Assembly: GCF_015845845.1 (NCBI RefSeq) | Contig: NZ_LDIG01000110.1 | Location: forward strand, 1 to 37,660 | Direction: 5' to 3' | Length of the DNA stretch: 37,660 nt | DNA from: Paenibacillus dendritiformis | GTDB lineage: Bacteria; Bacillota; Bacilli; Paenibacillales; Paenibacillaceae | The notes under the pieces: generated by a model | Told to the model about the DNA's origin: nothing | Database searches by the model: none | The model's input: only the letters and a program-made list of their open reading frames with translations | Program-made: the position numbers and the translations under genes | Shown here: piece by piece, positions 7,066-17,650 of the stretch | How positions within the stretch are numbered: the first letter of the stretch is position 1 | Layout of the letters: the number at the start of each line of letters is the position of its first letter

Positions 7066-8818
7066 TTTTGCAGATGCGGACCGCGGCATGGAGCGCAAGT
7101 TTTTTTCGGAGCCGGTTGAAATTATTGTGGCCTGGAGCCGGAATGAAGTCAGGGACGCATTGCGGAGAGCAGAGGAATGGGTCGGACGGGGATACTACGC
7201 GGCTGGCTACGTATCGTACGAGGCGGCACCCGCCTTTGATCCGGTCTTTAGTGTCCATCGGAACACGGTGATGCCGCTGGTATGGTTCGGGATATTCAGC
7301 GGATACACGCTCGACGGCGAACCGGCGGGTGCGGGCGACTATCGGCTCTCGGGATGGGAACCTGCGGTTGCCGAACCAAGTTATCATGACAATATACATA
7401 AGATACATGAAGCCATAGCCAGAGGAGATACTTACCAAGTCAATTATACGATGCGTCTCCGTTCGCAATTCGAAGGAGATGCCTATGCATTCTATACGAG
7501 ATTGTGCAAGGCGCAGCAAGCCAATTATTCAGCGATGCTGCAGCTGGGGGATTTCAGTATTCTCAGCGCTTCGCCCGAACTTTTTTTCAGAAAAAACGGA
7601 AAATCCCTGGAAACGCGCCCCATGAAGGGAACCGTAAAACGCGGACTTACGGTGAAGGAAGATGAACGGCTCTCTGACTGGCTTCGCCAATCGGAGAAAA
7701 ACCGGGCCGAAAATGTGATGATTACCGATCTGCTGCGCAATGATTTGGGCATGGTTGCCGAAGCCGGCTCTGTCCAGGTGCCGAAGCTGTTCGAGATTGA
7801 AAAGTACTACACCTTGTTTCAGATGACATCCACCGTGACAGCGACTACGATGCCTGATATCGGTATCGATGATATTTTTGCCGCCTTGTTTCCCTGCGGC
7901 TCCATCACGGGAGCTCCGAAGATCAGCACGATGAATCTAATCTGCGAGCTGGAGGAGGCGCCGAGGGAGATTTATTGCGGTTCCATAGGGCTCATACGGC
8001 CTGACGGCTCGGCGGTATTCAACGTCGCGATACGAACGGTATGGATTGATCACAGGCGCAGCGTGGCTGAATATGGCGTCGGAGGGGGGATTACATGGGA
8101 TTCCACGGCCGCGGATGAATACCAGGAAGCGAGAACGAAGGCGCTGTTGCTCACAGAAGTCAGGCCGGATTTTGAACTGCTGGAATCGCTCCGCTTGGAG
8201 AATGGCGTCTATCAGCTTCTGGAACAGCATATTGCCCGGATGGCCGATTCCGCCGTTTATTTTGATTTCCAGGCCGACAAGGATGCACTCAGACAAGCCC
8301 TGCTGCAGCATGCGCATGAATTCCCGGCTGGTGTGCGCAAAGTCAGGCTGCTGTTGTCCCGAACGGGCCTGATTACCGTTCAGAGCGAACCGATTGCCGA
8401 ACGGCAAGGCCCCGCGAAGGCCGTGCTTGCTTCTTCGCCGGTGTCCTCTTCCGACCGGTTCTTGTATCACAAAACAACGAATCGGGCAGTATACGCCAAG
8501 CACGATGAACAAAAAGGGGACGCATATGATGTATTGCTGTGGAATGAGAACGGAGAGCTCACCGAATTTACGACCGGCAATCTCGTCCTCGAGTTGAACG
8601 GCACGAAATACACGCCGCCGCAGGACAGCGGCCTGCTGGCCGGAACGCTGCGCAGCGAGCTTATCGCTGCCGGGACAGTGACGGAACGAACGCTCGCCAT
8701 CAGCGACATTCCCAAGGCATCTCACATCTGGCTCATTAACAGTGTAAGAGGATGGATTCCCGTTACGATGCTCCAGGACAGTCTCGATCGCGCCATGAAT
8801 GAACTAAGCGTTGTGTAA
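7025..8818 (+). CDS. pabBC: Bifunctional aminodeoxychorismate synthase component I / 4-amino-4-deoxychorismate lyase (PabB-PabC fusion)
   Basis: The protein is 597 aa. Residues ~1-385 are a chorismate-binding synthase with [18 protein letters not shown] (Lys201), [29 protein letters not shown] and [11 protein letters not shown] lysine in PMKGT marks aminodeoxychorismate synthases; anthranilate synthases have Ala there. Residues ~390-597 are a class IV PLP aminotransferase fold, the lyase releasing 4-aminobenzoate, with HKTTNR containing the likely PLP lysine Lys483. With PabA it should convert chorismate plus glutamine to PABA. It overlaps pabA by 41 bp and ends 23 bp before the NRPS, so all are one operon. 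PABA could feed folate, but this location argues for supply of the NRPS starter or a building block. Confidence 0.92.
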   Translation: MMKQGQTSPYILFDFADADRGMERKFFSEPVEIIVAWSRNEVRDALRRAEEWVGRGYYAAGYVSYEAAPAFDPVFSVHRNTVMPLVWFGIFSGYTLDGEPAGAGDYRLSGWEPAVAEPSYHDNIHKIHEAIARGDTYQVNYTMRLRSQFEGDAYAFYTRLCKAQQANYSAMLQLGDFSILSASPELFFRKNGKSLETRPMKGTVKRGLTVKEDERLSDWLRQSEKNRAENVMITDLLRNDLGMVAEAGSVQVPKLFEIEKYYTLFQMTSTVTATTMPDIGIDDIFAALFPCGSITGAPKISTMNLICELEEAPREIYCGSIGLIRPDGSAVFNVAIRTVWIDHRRSVAEYGVGGGITWDSTAADEYQEARTKALLLTEVRPDFELLESLRLENGVYQLLEQHIARMADSAVYFDFQADKDALRQALLQHAHEFPAGVRKVRLLLSRTGLITVQSEPIAERQGPAKAVLASSPVSSSDRFLYHKTTNRAVYAKHDEQKGDAYDVLLWNENGELTEFTTGNLVLELNGTKYTPPQDSGLLAGTLRSELIAAGTVTERTLAISDIPKASHIWLINSVRGWIPVTMLQDSLDRAMNELSVV

Positions 8819-8841
8819 TACAAGGGAGGAACTGATATTAT

Positions 8842-11290
8842 ATGACGATTCACACCTGGCTCGAGGATCGGATTCGCTGCACGCACCCCGTAAAAAATGT
8901 AAAAATTCTCATGCATGAGAAACAGCCGCCTCCGATTATTCAGAATGACCGTGCTGCTCGCCCCCCTGCATCCGCCGTGTTGAACCAACAAGGGCATTTT
9001 CAATGGTCATATGCGCGGAGGCGGAACCAGATCCGCCCCCGGCATCCCCACCCCCCACAATCGATTCTGAAAGGCAGCCCCCTTGAGCGGCTGGATGACG
9101 ATCCGCGGACATTGGCCGAAGCCTTCGAGCACACGGTTCGAAGGTACCCGGATAGGAAGCTTCATTATAAATCGCTTCCCGGAGAAGAGCGGACATCGAG
9201 CTATGCGCAGCTATGGCATGAGGCGGATCGCATGCTTGGAGAGTTGACCCGCCTCGGTCTGGCTCCGGGGGATGCTGTCATCCTTCAGGTGGAGCGCATT
9301 GACCTCTTTGTACCTTTATTTTGGGCTTGCGTCCTGGGCGGATTCATGCCGGCTCCACTGAAACCCGCCTTACATTTGCCCCCAGAACATGCGGAACGCA
9401 GCAAGCTCGAACAGGTCTGGAGGCTGCTGGAGCAGCCGCTCATCATAAGCGATGATCCACTCGCAGCGGCGGCACGGAATACGGGCATCGATTGGAATAT
9501 CCTATCTCCGGAGGAATTGCTTCCACACGAACCGGCCGCGAATCGGCATTCCGCCGAACCGGGCGATCATGCGCTGTATCTGTTTACATCCGGCACCACG
9601 GGCACTCCTAAATGCATATGCTATCGGCATTCGCATGTGCTTTCGAATATTTTTGGCATTCGACAACATTTGGGACTGACCACGGATGAAGTCACGCTGA
9701 ACTGGATGCCTCTGTATCATGCGGGGGGGTTGCTCACCAATCATATCCTGGGCGTGGTCATCGGCAGTGAACAGGTCCTGGGCTCGGTGGATCGCTTCCT
9801 GGCTTCCCCCGTGTCGTGGCTGGATGACATGGAACAGCATCGCGTTACTTTTACATGGTCGCCCAATTTCGGATACAGCCAAATTAACCAATTGGGTGAC
9901 GACCTTGACATCGGCGGCCGGGATTTATCCTCTGTCCGCACCATCTTGAATGTGGGACAGCCCATTTCGGTGGAGACGGCGCAAGCTTTTTTGCGTCGGT
10001 TGTCTCCTTGTGGCCTGTCTCAGGCAAGTATTGTGCCCGCTTACGGGATGACCGAGTTCTCGGGAAGCTTATGTTTCAACAGAGCATTTGACCCGTCTTC
10101 ATCTGCTGGCGTCCACTATGTTCACAAGGAGTCTTTGACGGGGGAGCTGGCGTTTGCGCACGCGGGCGTTTCCAGAGACAGCGTCGCCTTCGCCGAGATT
10201 GGGACGGTGATTCCCGGCGTCACGCTTCGCATTGTCGATCAGGATGAGGAAGTGCTCCCGGAAGGCTGTGTGGGCCGGATTCAACTGCAAGGGGAGACGA
10301 TCATCGACGGTTATTACAAGAATGAATCCGCGACCAGAGATGCCTTCAACGCCGACGGATGGTTCGAGACCGGAGATCTCGGCTTCATGCGAGACGGCAA
10401 GCTGACGCTGACAGGCAGGGAGAAGGACGTTCTCATTGTAAATGCCAAAAACGTATATAACTTCGAGGTCGAGTCTGCTATGGCGCAAGCTTATGGAATC
10501 GATCCCGCCTATACTGCCGCGGCCGGCCTGCCCGGAGGAGAGGAAGGGAATGATCAGCTGGTGCTGTTCTTCTCACCCATGGATGACGACATGGAGCTGA
10601 CGCTGTTGATGATCCAGGAGCTCAGAGGAATCATTTCCCGGCAGTTCGGCGTCAATCCGCGTTATATTATTCCGGTCAGCAAGGAGAAGTTCCCGCGCAC
10701 ACCTACCGGCAAAGTTCAGCGGCGGCAGCTAGTGGACGAGCTGCTGGAGGGACATTTCGATGAACTTGTGGACACCATCGACTCGCTGCTCGAGTATCGC
10801 CTGCAGCAACACAGGCTGCTTGGGGAACCTGGTCTTGCCCTCATGGCTGCGGCTGATTCGGAGCACCGGCAGCCGGAACCTGCGATAGACATAACAGACG
10901 GACAGGGAATCGTTGCGATCTATTATTCATCCGAAGATAAGCGGTGTACGGAGTCCGCGCTTTATGTGACCGCCCGGAACGGTCTGAAGGAACTGCAGGC
11001 AAGCCCGGGCCGGATCGAAGTGTACCGGCAACCAACGGATGCGGAGAAGGATGAAGCCTCCCGCGAAGCCGCAGGTTTTCTACTTGAATGCTACCGAAAA
11101 CTACTGGGAGTCTCGCATGTATCGGAGCGCGATGATTTTTTCCAACTGGGCGGCGACTCGCTCCGCATGTCGAAGCTGCTGTCCATGATTGCTTCCCGCT
11201 ATCAGATTGCCGTATCGCCCCGCCAATTCTTTCACAATGCGTCGGTTGCCGGTCTGCTGCAGGCCATGAAGCAGGCGGAGCGGGTGGACA
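8842..11290 (+). other. Loading module: AMP ligase plus carrier domain (starter acid)
   Basis: Ligase core about 9109-10760, carrier about 11045-11275 with its serine codon at 11158. There is no amino-acid pocket signature of the usual kind (the A4/A5 region differs), so the substrate is a carboxylic acid. PABA is favoured by context only. Confidence 0.7.
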
Positions 11291-12621
11291 CCGGCACGGC
11301 GATCACGGCACAGGCGCGAGAGGGCAGCCGTCTGCCGCTTACCCTCAAACAAAAGAGCCAATGGATTTTGCATATGATCGCACCCGGCAGTCCCTTCTAT
11401 ACACACACCTTTTCCATCTCCTTCGATGGAGTGTTCCATCTTGAGAAGCTGCGGGACAGCCTGCGTCAGCTGATCGAAAGGCATGAAGCGCTGCGCGTGC
11501 GCTTCGGGATCATGGACGGCGAACCTTATCAGTATATTATCAAGCCGTATACCCCGGATTTGCAAATGATAGACATGAGCGGTTGGAATGAAGCGGATCG
11601 AATCAGGAAGCGGAAGGAATGGATTCGGCGGGAAGCGAATACGCGGTTCGATCTGCTGAATGAGTTGTGTCTGCGGCTGTCCCTTATTGTGGGCGGAGAG
11701 CAGGAGCATACGCTCGTGGTATCGATGCATCACATTATGTCCGACGGCTGGTCCGTAGAGGTGTTTGTCAGAGAGCTGATGGACATTTACGAAGGGGAGA
11801 AGAGCGGGGGAAGCAGGCCGGCTTTCCGTCAGGTCTCTTATTCCGATTATGTAATATGGCAAGCTTCTTTGGAACAGGACCCTTCCTCCCGGTTATGGAC
11901 ACTGGCGGATTATTGGCAACGAACATTGGCGGAACCGCTGCCGGTCTTGCAAATTCAGCCGGATCTGCCGCCGCCGGAAACCCGATCTTACGCCGGGAAC
12001 ACGATTGAACGAATTGTGGATTCCCGCTTGACTTCGCTTGCCCTGGACCAAGCGGGCCGCTCGGGCGTAACCCTGTTCATGCTCTTGCTTGCGATCTACT
12101 CCTATCTCATGCATCGGTTCACGAAGCACTCCACGATTCCGATCGGCACAGTCATGGCGAACCGGGAGCGGCCGGAGATGGAACGCCTGATAGGCTTCGT
12201 GGCCAATACCGTTCTTCTGTGCGTCCATATCTCCGATGACATGACTTTTGACGGCTTGCTGGAACAGGTAAAAGACGTGGTGGTCGAAGCCTATCAGCAC
12301 CAGGAGGTGCCCTTTGAGATGGTGCTGCCTAGGCTTTCCCCGGCTTCAGCGCCGGGAGCTGCCCCTGGATTCCAGGTTATGTTTACACTGCAGAATGAAT
12401 TCACTCCTCATTACCAACTCCAGAACGCTGCTGCACATCTTGTGATCGAAACGGGCAATACGGCGAAATACGACCTGATACTGCACGTTTATGAAGATAC
12501 GGATTTTCTCAGACTTCGCATGGAATACAACACGGATTTGTACAAGGAAGACACGATCGAACGATTGCTCGACTTTTACATAACGATGTTGGAAGGAGTT
12601 GTTGAACATCAAGCTGTCTAG
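8842..12621 (+). CDS. NRPS loading protein: acyl/aryl-AMP ligase, carrier, condensation (AL-T-C)
   Basis: The protein is 1,259 aa. Residues 1-85 are a Pro/Arg-rich extension without a recognised domain. Residues ~90-640 are an adenylate-forming ligase with TSGTTGTPK at 249-257, VPAYGMTEFSG, GWFETGDLGF and the catalytic Lys624 in TPTGKVQRRQL. It resembles starter ligases of NRPS/PKS lines rather than amino acid A domains. A carrier domain follows with Ser773 in LGGDSLR, then a condensation domain with HHIMSDG at 963-969. It should activate a carboxylic acid, load it and join it to the first amino acid. The pab genes just upstream make PABA the leading candidate; a fatty acid is the alternative. 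The ORF stops in the C-A linker where an intact line would continue into the next ORF, probably a frameshift. Confidence 0.88.
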   Translation: MTIHTWLEDRIRCTHPVKNVKILMHEKQPPPIIQNDRAARPPASAVLNQQGHFQWSYARRRNQIRPRHPHPPQSILKGSPLERLDDDPRTLAEAFEHTVRRYPDRKLHYKSLPGEERTSSYAQLWHEADRMLGELTRLGLAPGDAVILQVERIDLFVPLFWACVLGGFMPAPLKPALHLPPEHAERSKLEQVWRLLEQPLIISDDPLAAAARNTGIDWNILSPEELLPHEPAANRHSAEPGDHALYLFTSGTTGTPKCICYRHSHVLSNIFGIRQHLGLTTDEVTLNWMPLYHAGGLLTNHILGVVIGSEQVLGSVDRFLASPVSWLDDMEQHRVTFTWSPNFGYSQINQLGDDLDIGGRDLSSVRTILNVGQPISVETAQAFLRRLSPCGLSQASIVPAYGMTEFSGSLCFNRAFDPSSSAGVHYVHKESLTGELAFAHAGVSRDSVAFAEIGTVIPGVTLRIVDQDEEVLPEGCVGRIQLQGETIIDGYYKNESATRDAFNADGWFETGDLGFMRDGKLTLTGREKDVLIVNAKNVYNFEVESAMAQAYGIDPAYTAAAGLPGGEEGNDQLVLFFSPMDDDMELTLLMIQELRGIISRQFGVNPRYIIPVSKEKFPRTPTGKVQRRQLVDELLEGHFDELVDTIDSLLEYRLQQHRLLGEPGLALMAAADSEHRQPEPAIDITDGQGIVAIYYSSEDKRCTESALYVTARNGLKELQASPGRIEVYRQPTDAEKDEASREAAGFLLECYRKLLGVSHVSERDDFFQLGGDSLRMSKLLSMIASRYQIAVSPRQFFHNASVAGLLQAMKQAERVDTGTAITAQAREGSRLPLTLKQKSQWILHMIAPGSPFYTHTFSISFDGVFHLEKLRDSLRQLIERHEALRVRFGIMDGEPYQYIIKPYTPDLQMIDMSGWNEADRIRKRKEWIRREANTRFDLLNELCLRLSLIVGGEQEHTLVVSMHHIMSDGWSVEVFVRELMDIYEGEKSGGSRPAFRQVSYSDYVIWQASLEQDPSSRLWTLADYWQRTLAEPLPVLQIQPDLPPPETRSYAGNTIERIVDSRLTSLALDQAGRSGVTLFMLLLAIYSYLMHRFTKHSTIPIGTVMANRERPEMERLIGFVANTVLLCVHISDDMTFDGLLEQVKDVVVEAYQHQEVPFEMVLPRLSPASAPGAAPGFQVMFTLQNEFTPHYQLQNAAAHLVIETGNTAKYDLILHVYEDTDFLRLRMEYNTDLYKEDTIERLLDFYITMLEGVVEHQAV

Positions 12622-14460
12622 TCTGAATCGGATTCCGGAAAAGGAAAGGCGCAGGCTGCTGCATGAATTCAACGATACTCGCGCGTCCTATCCGGAACAA
12701 GCGACGCTGCACCAAGTGTTCGAGGAAAAGGCCCAAATCTTCGGAAGCCGCATCGCCCTTCGTTGCGGGGACGAGGAAATGACGTACGCCGAGCTGAACC
12801 GCCAGGCGAACTTCCTGGCTGCCGTTCTTCGGGAACAAGGAGTTAAGCCGAATCGCATTGTAGGGATTCTATGCTCAAGGTCTCCGAAAATGATGGTCAG
12901 CATTCTGGCGGTGCTGAAAGCGGGAGGCGCCTACATGCCGATTGATCCGGAGTATCCGGAGGAACGGATTCACTTCATGCTGGAAGACAGCGGCGCAGTG
13001 CTCTGTATCGCCGAGGAGCCTTCCCTTATTCCAAAGGACGCCGACATTCGTGTCCTGCCCTTGGGGGATGCGGCGGCGGAATGGCGTTCCCGTCACATGG
13101 ATAATCCGGCTTCCGTTACCCATTCTTCGGATCTTGCCTATATCATCTACACCTCCGGTTCAACCGGGAAGCCGAAGGGAGTGATGATCGAGCATCGCAA
13201 CGTGGTCAGACTGTTGATGAATGACAAGAGCTTGTTTGATTTCGGCGAAGATGACGTCTGGACGCTGTTTCACTCCTTTTGTTTTGACTTCTCCGTATGG
13301 GAAATGTACGGGGCGCTGCTGTTTGGCGGTACGCTGGTGATCGTTCCTTCTCACGTCGCCAGAGAGCCGGAGCGATTTCTGGAACTGCTGCGCAGGGAAG
13401 GAGTAACGATCTTGAATCAGACGCCAACCTCGTTCTATTCATTGGCCAAGGTTGAACTGGAGGCGGGGACGAAGTCCGATCTTCGACTGCGCATGATCAT
13501 TTTTGGCGGAGAGGTGCTGCAGCCGGCCCAACTTGCAGGCTGGAGAACGAAGTACCCGCATACCGCGCTGATTAATATGTACGGAATTACCGAGACGACG
13601 GTGCATGCCACCTACAAGGAGATTGGCGAGCCAGAGATGGAAGGCAGGAGCAGCAGCATTGGCAGGCCGATACCCACCCTGCAAATCTACGTGTTGGACG
13701 AGGATCGCAGCCTTGTCCCGATCGGCGTGGAGGGGGAGATCTATGTTGGCGGCGAAGGCGTGGCCAGAGGCTATGTGAACAGACCTGAGCTGACAGAAGA
13801 GCGCTTCGTCCCGCATCCGTTCGAACCGGGCGCCCGCCTGTACCGTTCCGGTGACCTGGCCCGCTGGAATACGAATGGCGAGCTCGAATATGTGGGGAGA
13901 ATCGATCATCAGGTCAAAATCAGGGGCTTCCGGATTGAACTGGGGGAAATCGAAGCAAGATTGCTGCAAATCCCGGATATTCAGCAGGCCGTGGTCGCCG
14001 TAAAGAAGGATCCGGCTGGCGAGGACAAGCTTTGCGCCTATTATGTATCGGAGCGGGTGCACCGCGCATCGGAATTGAGATCCAGCCTCTCCAGGCATTT
14101 GCCGCAATACATGCTGCCTGCCTATTATTTTCCGCTGGCCAGCATCCCGATGACCTCGAATAACAAGGTCGATGCCAGGTCGCTCCCTGCTCCCGGGGAG
14201 AGCGTCGTTCCGGACGAGGGAGCTGAACTGGTTATACCGGAGAACGATTTGGAGCGGCATATGCTGATGATCTGGCAGAAGATGCTCCACACTTCGAACA
14301 TCGGGACGGAAAGCAATTATTTCGAGCTTGGCGGAGACTCCATCCGTGCGATTGATCTTATCAGCCGGATGAACAGGGAGCTCGGAATGAGCATTCAAAT
14401 TGTCGATTTATATCAGCATCCAACGATTAAAGGCCTGATCCGGAACTGCTCGTCCTCGCA
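11338..14460 (+). other. NRPS module 1: C-A-T, predicted threonine
   Basis: The condensation domain (about 11338-12560) is in the first ORF and the adenylation and carrier domains (about 12640-14460) are in the second. The code DFWNIGMVH is the standard Thr code. There is no epimerization domain. Confidence 0.85.
12591..12604 (+). promoter_or_regulatory. Overlap junction with Shine-Dalgarno-like site and tandem TTG codons
   Basis: GGAAGGAG (12591-12598) is followed at once by TTG TTG (12599-12604), the only possible starts for the next ORF after a stop at 12581. The spacing, 0 or 3 nt, is too short for efficient initiation. A frameshift is therefore as likely as true re-initiation. Confidence 0.45.
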
Positions 14461-15064
14461 TCCGATGGAGGAAGCCATGAAGGAGATGGAAGCGATGCTT
14501 GAACGGCAGCGGGCCGAGTGGCTGGGCAATCCGGTATATCGTGCGCTGCTGCCCCCTCATACCGAGGACTTGTTCCCAATGAGCGACATTCAGCAGGGCA
14601 TGGTGTTTCATTACATCAAGCATGAAGGTTCGGGCATGTATCACGACCAGTTTATTTACCGCATGAAGACGAAGATCGATTCGGCCCTGCTTCGCGAAGC
14701 GATGTCGGCGCTTGTCCGAAGACATCCCATGCTGCAGACCGGATTCAATATTTCCGATTTTCCGGTTCCGGTACAGTACGTATGCGGACAGATTGACACT
14801 AGGGTGAACGAAGTGGCGTTGGCTTCAACCAGCGCCGAATCGGTACGGGATGAGATAACGTTGTACATGGACCAAGACAGGGCCCTTCCGTTCGATATCC
14901 AGAAGGCCCCGCTGTGGCGCATCGTTCTGTTCACGTCGGAGCAGGAGACATACCTGGGGTGGATTTTCCATCATGCGATATTGGACGGCTGGAGCGTCGC
15001 CGTGTTGATATCGGAGCTGCTTCATATGTATGGTGTGATGAAGGGAGAGGAAGTCATTGCTTAG
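12599..15064 (+). CDS. NRPS fragment: threonine adenylation, carrier, N-lobe of a condensation domain
   Basis: The ORF is 821 aa. It opens with the tail of a C-A linker (KLSS...[14 protein letters not shown]). The adenylation domain has [11 protein letters not shown] from 184 and FDFSVW with Asp230. The pocket residues read DFWNIGMVH, the established Thr code. The A10 motif is NNKVDA rather than NGKVDR, but the lysine remains. The carrier serine is Ser581 in LGGDSIR. From ~655 a condensation domain begins ([15 protein letters not shown]) with HHAILDG at 791-797, and it is cut 24 residues later by TAG. The rest of that domain opens the next ORF in another frame. Neither end of this ORF is a normal domain boundary, so it is most simply a piece of one larger synthetase. 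Confidence 0.85.
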   Translation: MLNIKLSSLNRIPEKERRRLLHEFNDTRASYPEQATLHQVFEEKAQIFGSRIALRCGDEEMTYAELNRQANFLAAVLREQGVKPNRIVGILCSRSPKMMVSILAVLKAGGAYMPIDPEYPEERIHFMLEDSGAVLCIAEEPSLIPKDADIRVLPLGDAAAEWRSRHMDNPASVTHSSDLAYIIYTSGSTGKPKGVMIEHRNVVRLLMNDKSLFDFGEDDVWTLFHSFCFDFSVWEMYGALLFGGTLVIVPSHVAREPERFLELLRREGVTILNQTPTSFYSLAKVELEAGTKSDLRLRMIIFGGEVLQPAQLAGWRTKYPHTALINMYGITETTVHATYKEIGEPEMEGRSSSIGRPIPTLQIYVLDEDRSLVPIGVEGEIYVGGEGVARGYVNRPELTEERFVPHPFEPGARLYRSGDLARWNTNGELEYVGRIDHQVKIRGFRIELGEIEARLLQIPDIQQAVVAVKKDPAGEDKLCAYYVSERVHRASELRSSLSRHLPQYMLPAYYFPLASIPMTSNNKVDARSLPAPGESVVPDEGAELVIPENDLERHMLMIWQKMLHTSNIGTESNYFELGGDSIRAIDLISRMNRELGMSIQIVDLYQHPTIKGLIRNCSSSHPMEEAMKEMEAMLERQRAEWLGNPVYRALLPPHTEDLFPMSDIQQGMVFHYIKHEGSGMYHDQFIYRMKTKIDSALLREAMSALVRRHPMLQTGFNISDFPVPVQYVCGQIDTRVNEVALASTSAESVRDEITLYMDQDRALPFDIQKAPLWRIVLFTSEQETYLGWIFHHAILDGWSVAVLISELLHMYGVMKGEEVIA

Positions 15065-17650
15065 TCCGTTACGATCAAGCTACAAAGACTATGTTATTGA
15101 ACAGCTTGCCATTGCAGCGAATGCCGATATGGCGGACTATTGGCGGAACGAGCTGCGCGGCTACGGCAAATTCGCTTTTCCTGAACCGCCGGCGCTATCG
15201 GCTGGACAGCCGCCATACACATCGGTCACTCCGCTGTCGCCAGAGCTGTATGACAGTCTCACATTAGCGGCGCAGCACCAGCGGGTTACCGTGAAATCCC
15301 TATGCCTGGCCGCCTATGTGGGCACGCTTTATCAGTTTTCTTACGAGAACGATATCTTGATCGGGCTGGTGGAGAATGGACGGCCCGTCCGCGATGACGG
15401 CGCCCGCATATTGGGGTGCTTCCTTAACACGGTGCCGCTGCGTACGGCAATTCATCCGTCCATGAGCTGGGGCGAGCTTGTCCAGGCGGTACACCGCAAG
15501 CAGCAAGAGCTCAAGCACTATGGAAGGATGTCGCTTGTCCAGATCCTTCATGCTGCCGGAGAGCAGAGCAGCCAGGGCAATCCGCTGTTTGATACCGCGT
15601 TTAATTTTATTGACTTCCATGTGTATGAATCCGTTCAGCCAGGGCTTTTCGAATTTATGCCATACAGTTTTGAACGCACGAATACGATGCTGGACTTCAG
15701 CGTGTCCGTTACGCTTGGCGAACTGTCCGTCAAAATGGTGTCCTCCTATGAACAAAGCTTTACGGATCGAATCCTGGACGTATATGTAAGGGTGCTTGAT
15801 TGCCTTATCCACCGGGCAGAACGCATGATTGACACGGAAGATATCATGACTCGGGAGGAAAAAGAGCTTCTTCGATCTTTTAACGATTATGGCGCCGAGT
15901 ACCCGAGAGACGCTGCGATTACCGATCGATTCCGCCAGCAAATATGGTTGCATGCGAAGCGGCCGGCGCTCATTATGGGGGAACGGGAGCTGACGTATGA
16001 AGAGTTGGGCGCACGGGTCGATAATTTGGCATGCAAGCTTCTGGAGGAAGGAATTACTCCCGGGCAGACTGTCGGCCTGATTGCCGAGCGCTCCTTCGAA
16101 ATGATAACCGCCATCTTCGCCATTCTGAGAATCGGCTGCGCTTATGTTCCGCTCGATCCGGAGTTCCCGGATGAACGGTTGAATCGCATCCTGGCCGACA
16201 GCCAGGCCGAGTGGCTGCTCGCCGAAGACGATCTTGCCGTAGACGGATTTAAGGGGAACCGCATCTCCTTGACCTGCGGCTTGTGCATCCCGGAGGACGG
16301 AGCCGCGGACGGCGCTTCGGCCCGCATGCTTGCTGCAATCCCGGTCTTACCGGATAGCCTGGCTTACATTATGTACACGTCGGGCTCAACCGGACAGCCG
16401 AAGGGAGTGCGGACGACACACCGCAATATTGTGAAAACTTCGGTCAACAACGGCTTTAACGATATTACCGAGACGGATCGGATACTTCAGCTTTCGAATT
16501 ATGCCTTTGACGGTTCCACCTATGAAATTTACGGAGCGCTGCTAAACGGGGCAGCCCTGGTGCTTATCCCGCGTCAGGATGCGCTCAACGTGGCCGAGCT
16601 GGCGAAGACGCTGGAGCGGCAGCGAATCACATCCGCTTTTATGACATCTGTTGTTTTCAATACCGTGGTTGATTGGGATATTCAATGCCTCAAGCAGGTG
16701 AGACGGCTTTTCTTCGGCGGGGAGGCGGCTTCCAGGAGGCATGTAATCAAGGCGTTGAACTATCTCGGCGAACGGCGGATTGCGAATGGATACGGTCCGA
16801 CGGAAACGACCGTCTTTGCCACGGCCTATCCGGTGGACAAGCAGCTGCTGCAGCATGGCTCGGTGCCGATTGGCAAACCGGTTCACAACACGAGAGCTTA
16901 CGTTTTGAATCAAGCCGGGCAGCTTCAGCCGGTTGGAGTTCCGGGGGAGTTATATATCGCCGGCGAAGGGCTTGCGCAAGGTTACCAGGGAAGGCCGGAT
17001 TTGACCGGCGAACGCTTCGTTCCTTGTCCTTTTGAAGCCGGAGAGCGAATGTACAAGACCGGAGATTTGGCGCGGTGGCTGCCGGATGGCAATCTCGAAT
17101 ATATGGGCCGGATTGACCAGCAGGTGAAAATTCGCGGCAACCGGGTAGAGCTCGGCGAGATTGAAAACAAGCTGGCAGAGATGGAATCCATTAGAGAGGC
17201 GGCGGTCATGGCGGAACGGGACCATCAGGGACATTCCTACCTGTGCGCCTACGTCGTTCCGGCCGATGCCGCCGCAGCTCCAGTGCTGGAGTGGAAAAGA
17301 AAGCTCAGGCAAGCTCTTCCGGAATATATGGTGCCAAGCACCTTTATCACGCTGGAGGCGCTGCCGTTGACCTTGAACGGGAAGCTGGACCGCAAGGCTC
17401 TTCCCGAAGTCCCGGTTCAACGCGGCGATAGCTATTCTGCCCCGGCCAACGCGTACGAGGCGAAGCTGGCCCGCATATGGGAAGAAGTTCTGCATATTCA
17501 GCACATCGGGATGGAGGCGCATTTTTTCGAAATTGGAGGACATTCGCTGAAGGCCATGCTGCTTGTGGCCAAAATTCAAAAGGAAACCGGCTATAACATG
17601 TCCTTGCAGGACGTATTTCAAATGCCGACCATCCGGGAAATGGCCCAGTG
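14560..17650 (+). other. NRPS module 2: C(split)-A-T, code DGYFFGGVF
   Basis: The condensation domain is divided at 15057-15064. Pocket residues, aligned by eye to GrsA, are D-G-Y-F-F-G-G-V-F. The same code recurs in modules 7 and 8. A hydrophobic residue, probably branched aliphatic, is expected; I know no exact match. Confidence 0.6.
15043..15064 (+). promoter_or_regulatory. Overlap junction inside a condensation domain
   Basis: GGGAGAGG (15043-15050) lies 6 nt before TTG at 15057, and the upstream TAG is at 15062-15064, giving an 8-nt overlap. This could permit coupled re-initiation at TTG. Equally, one extra base in this interval would explain the split. No long homopolymer is present. 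Confidence 0.45.

Noticed and set aside
6436..8818. Reading the pab pair as anthranilate synthase (trpEG)
   Set aside because: The large subunit has Lys in PMKGT, not Ala, and is fused to a class IV aminotransferase/lyase domain as in PabB-PabC proteins.
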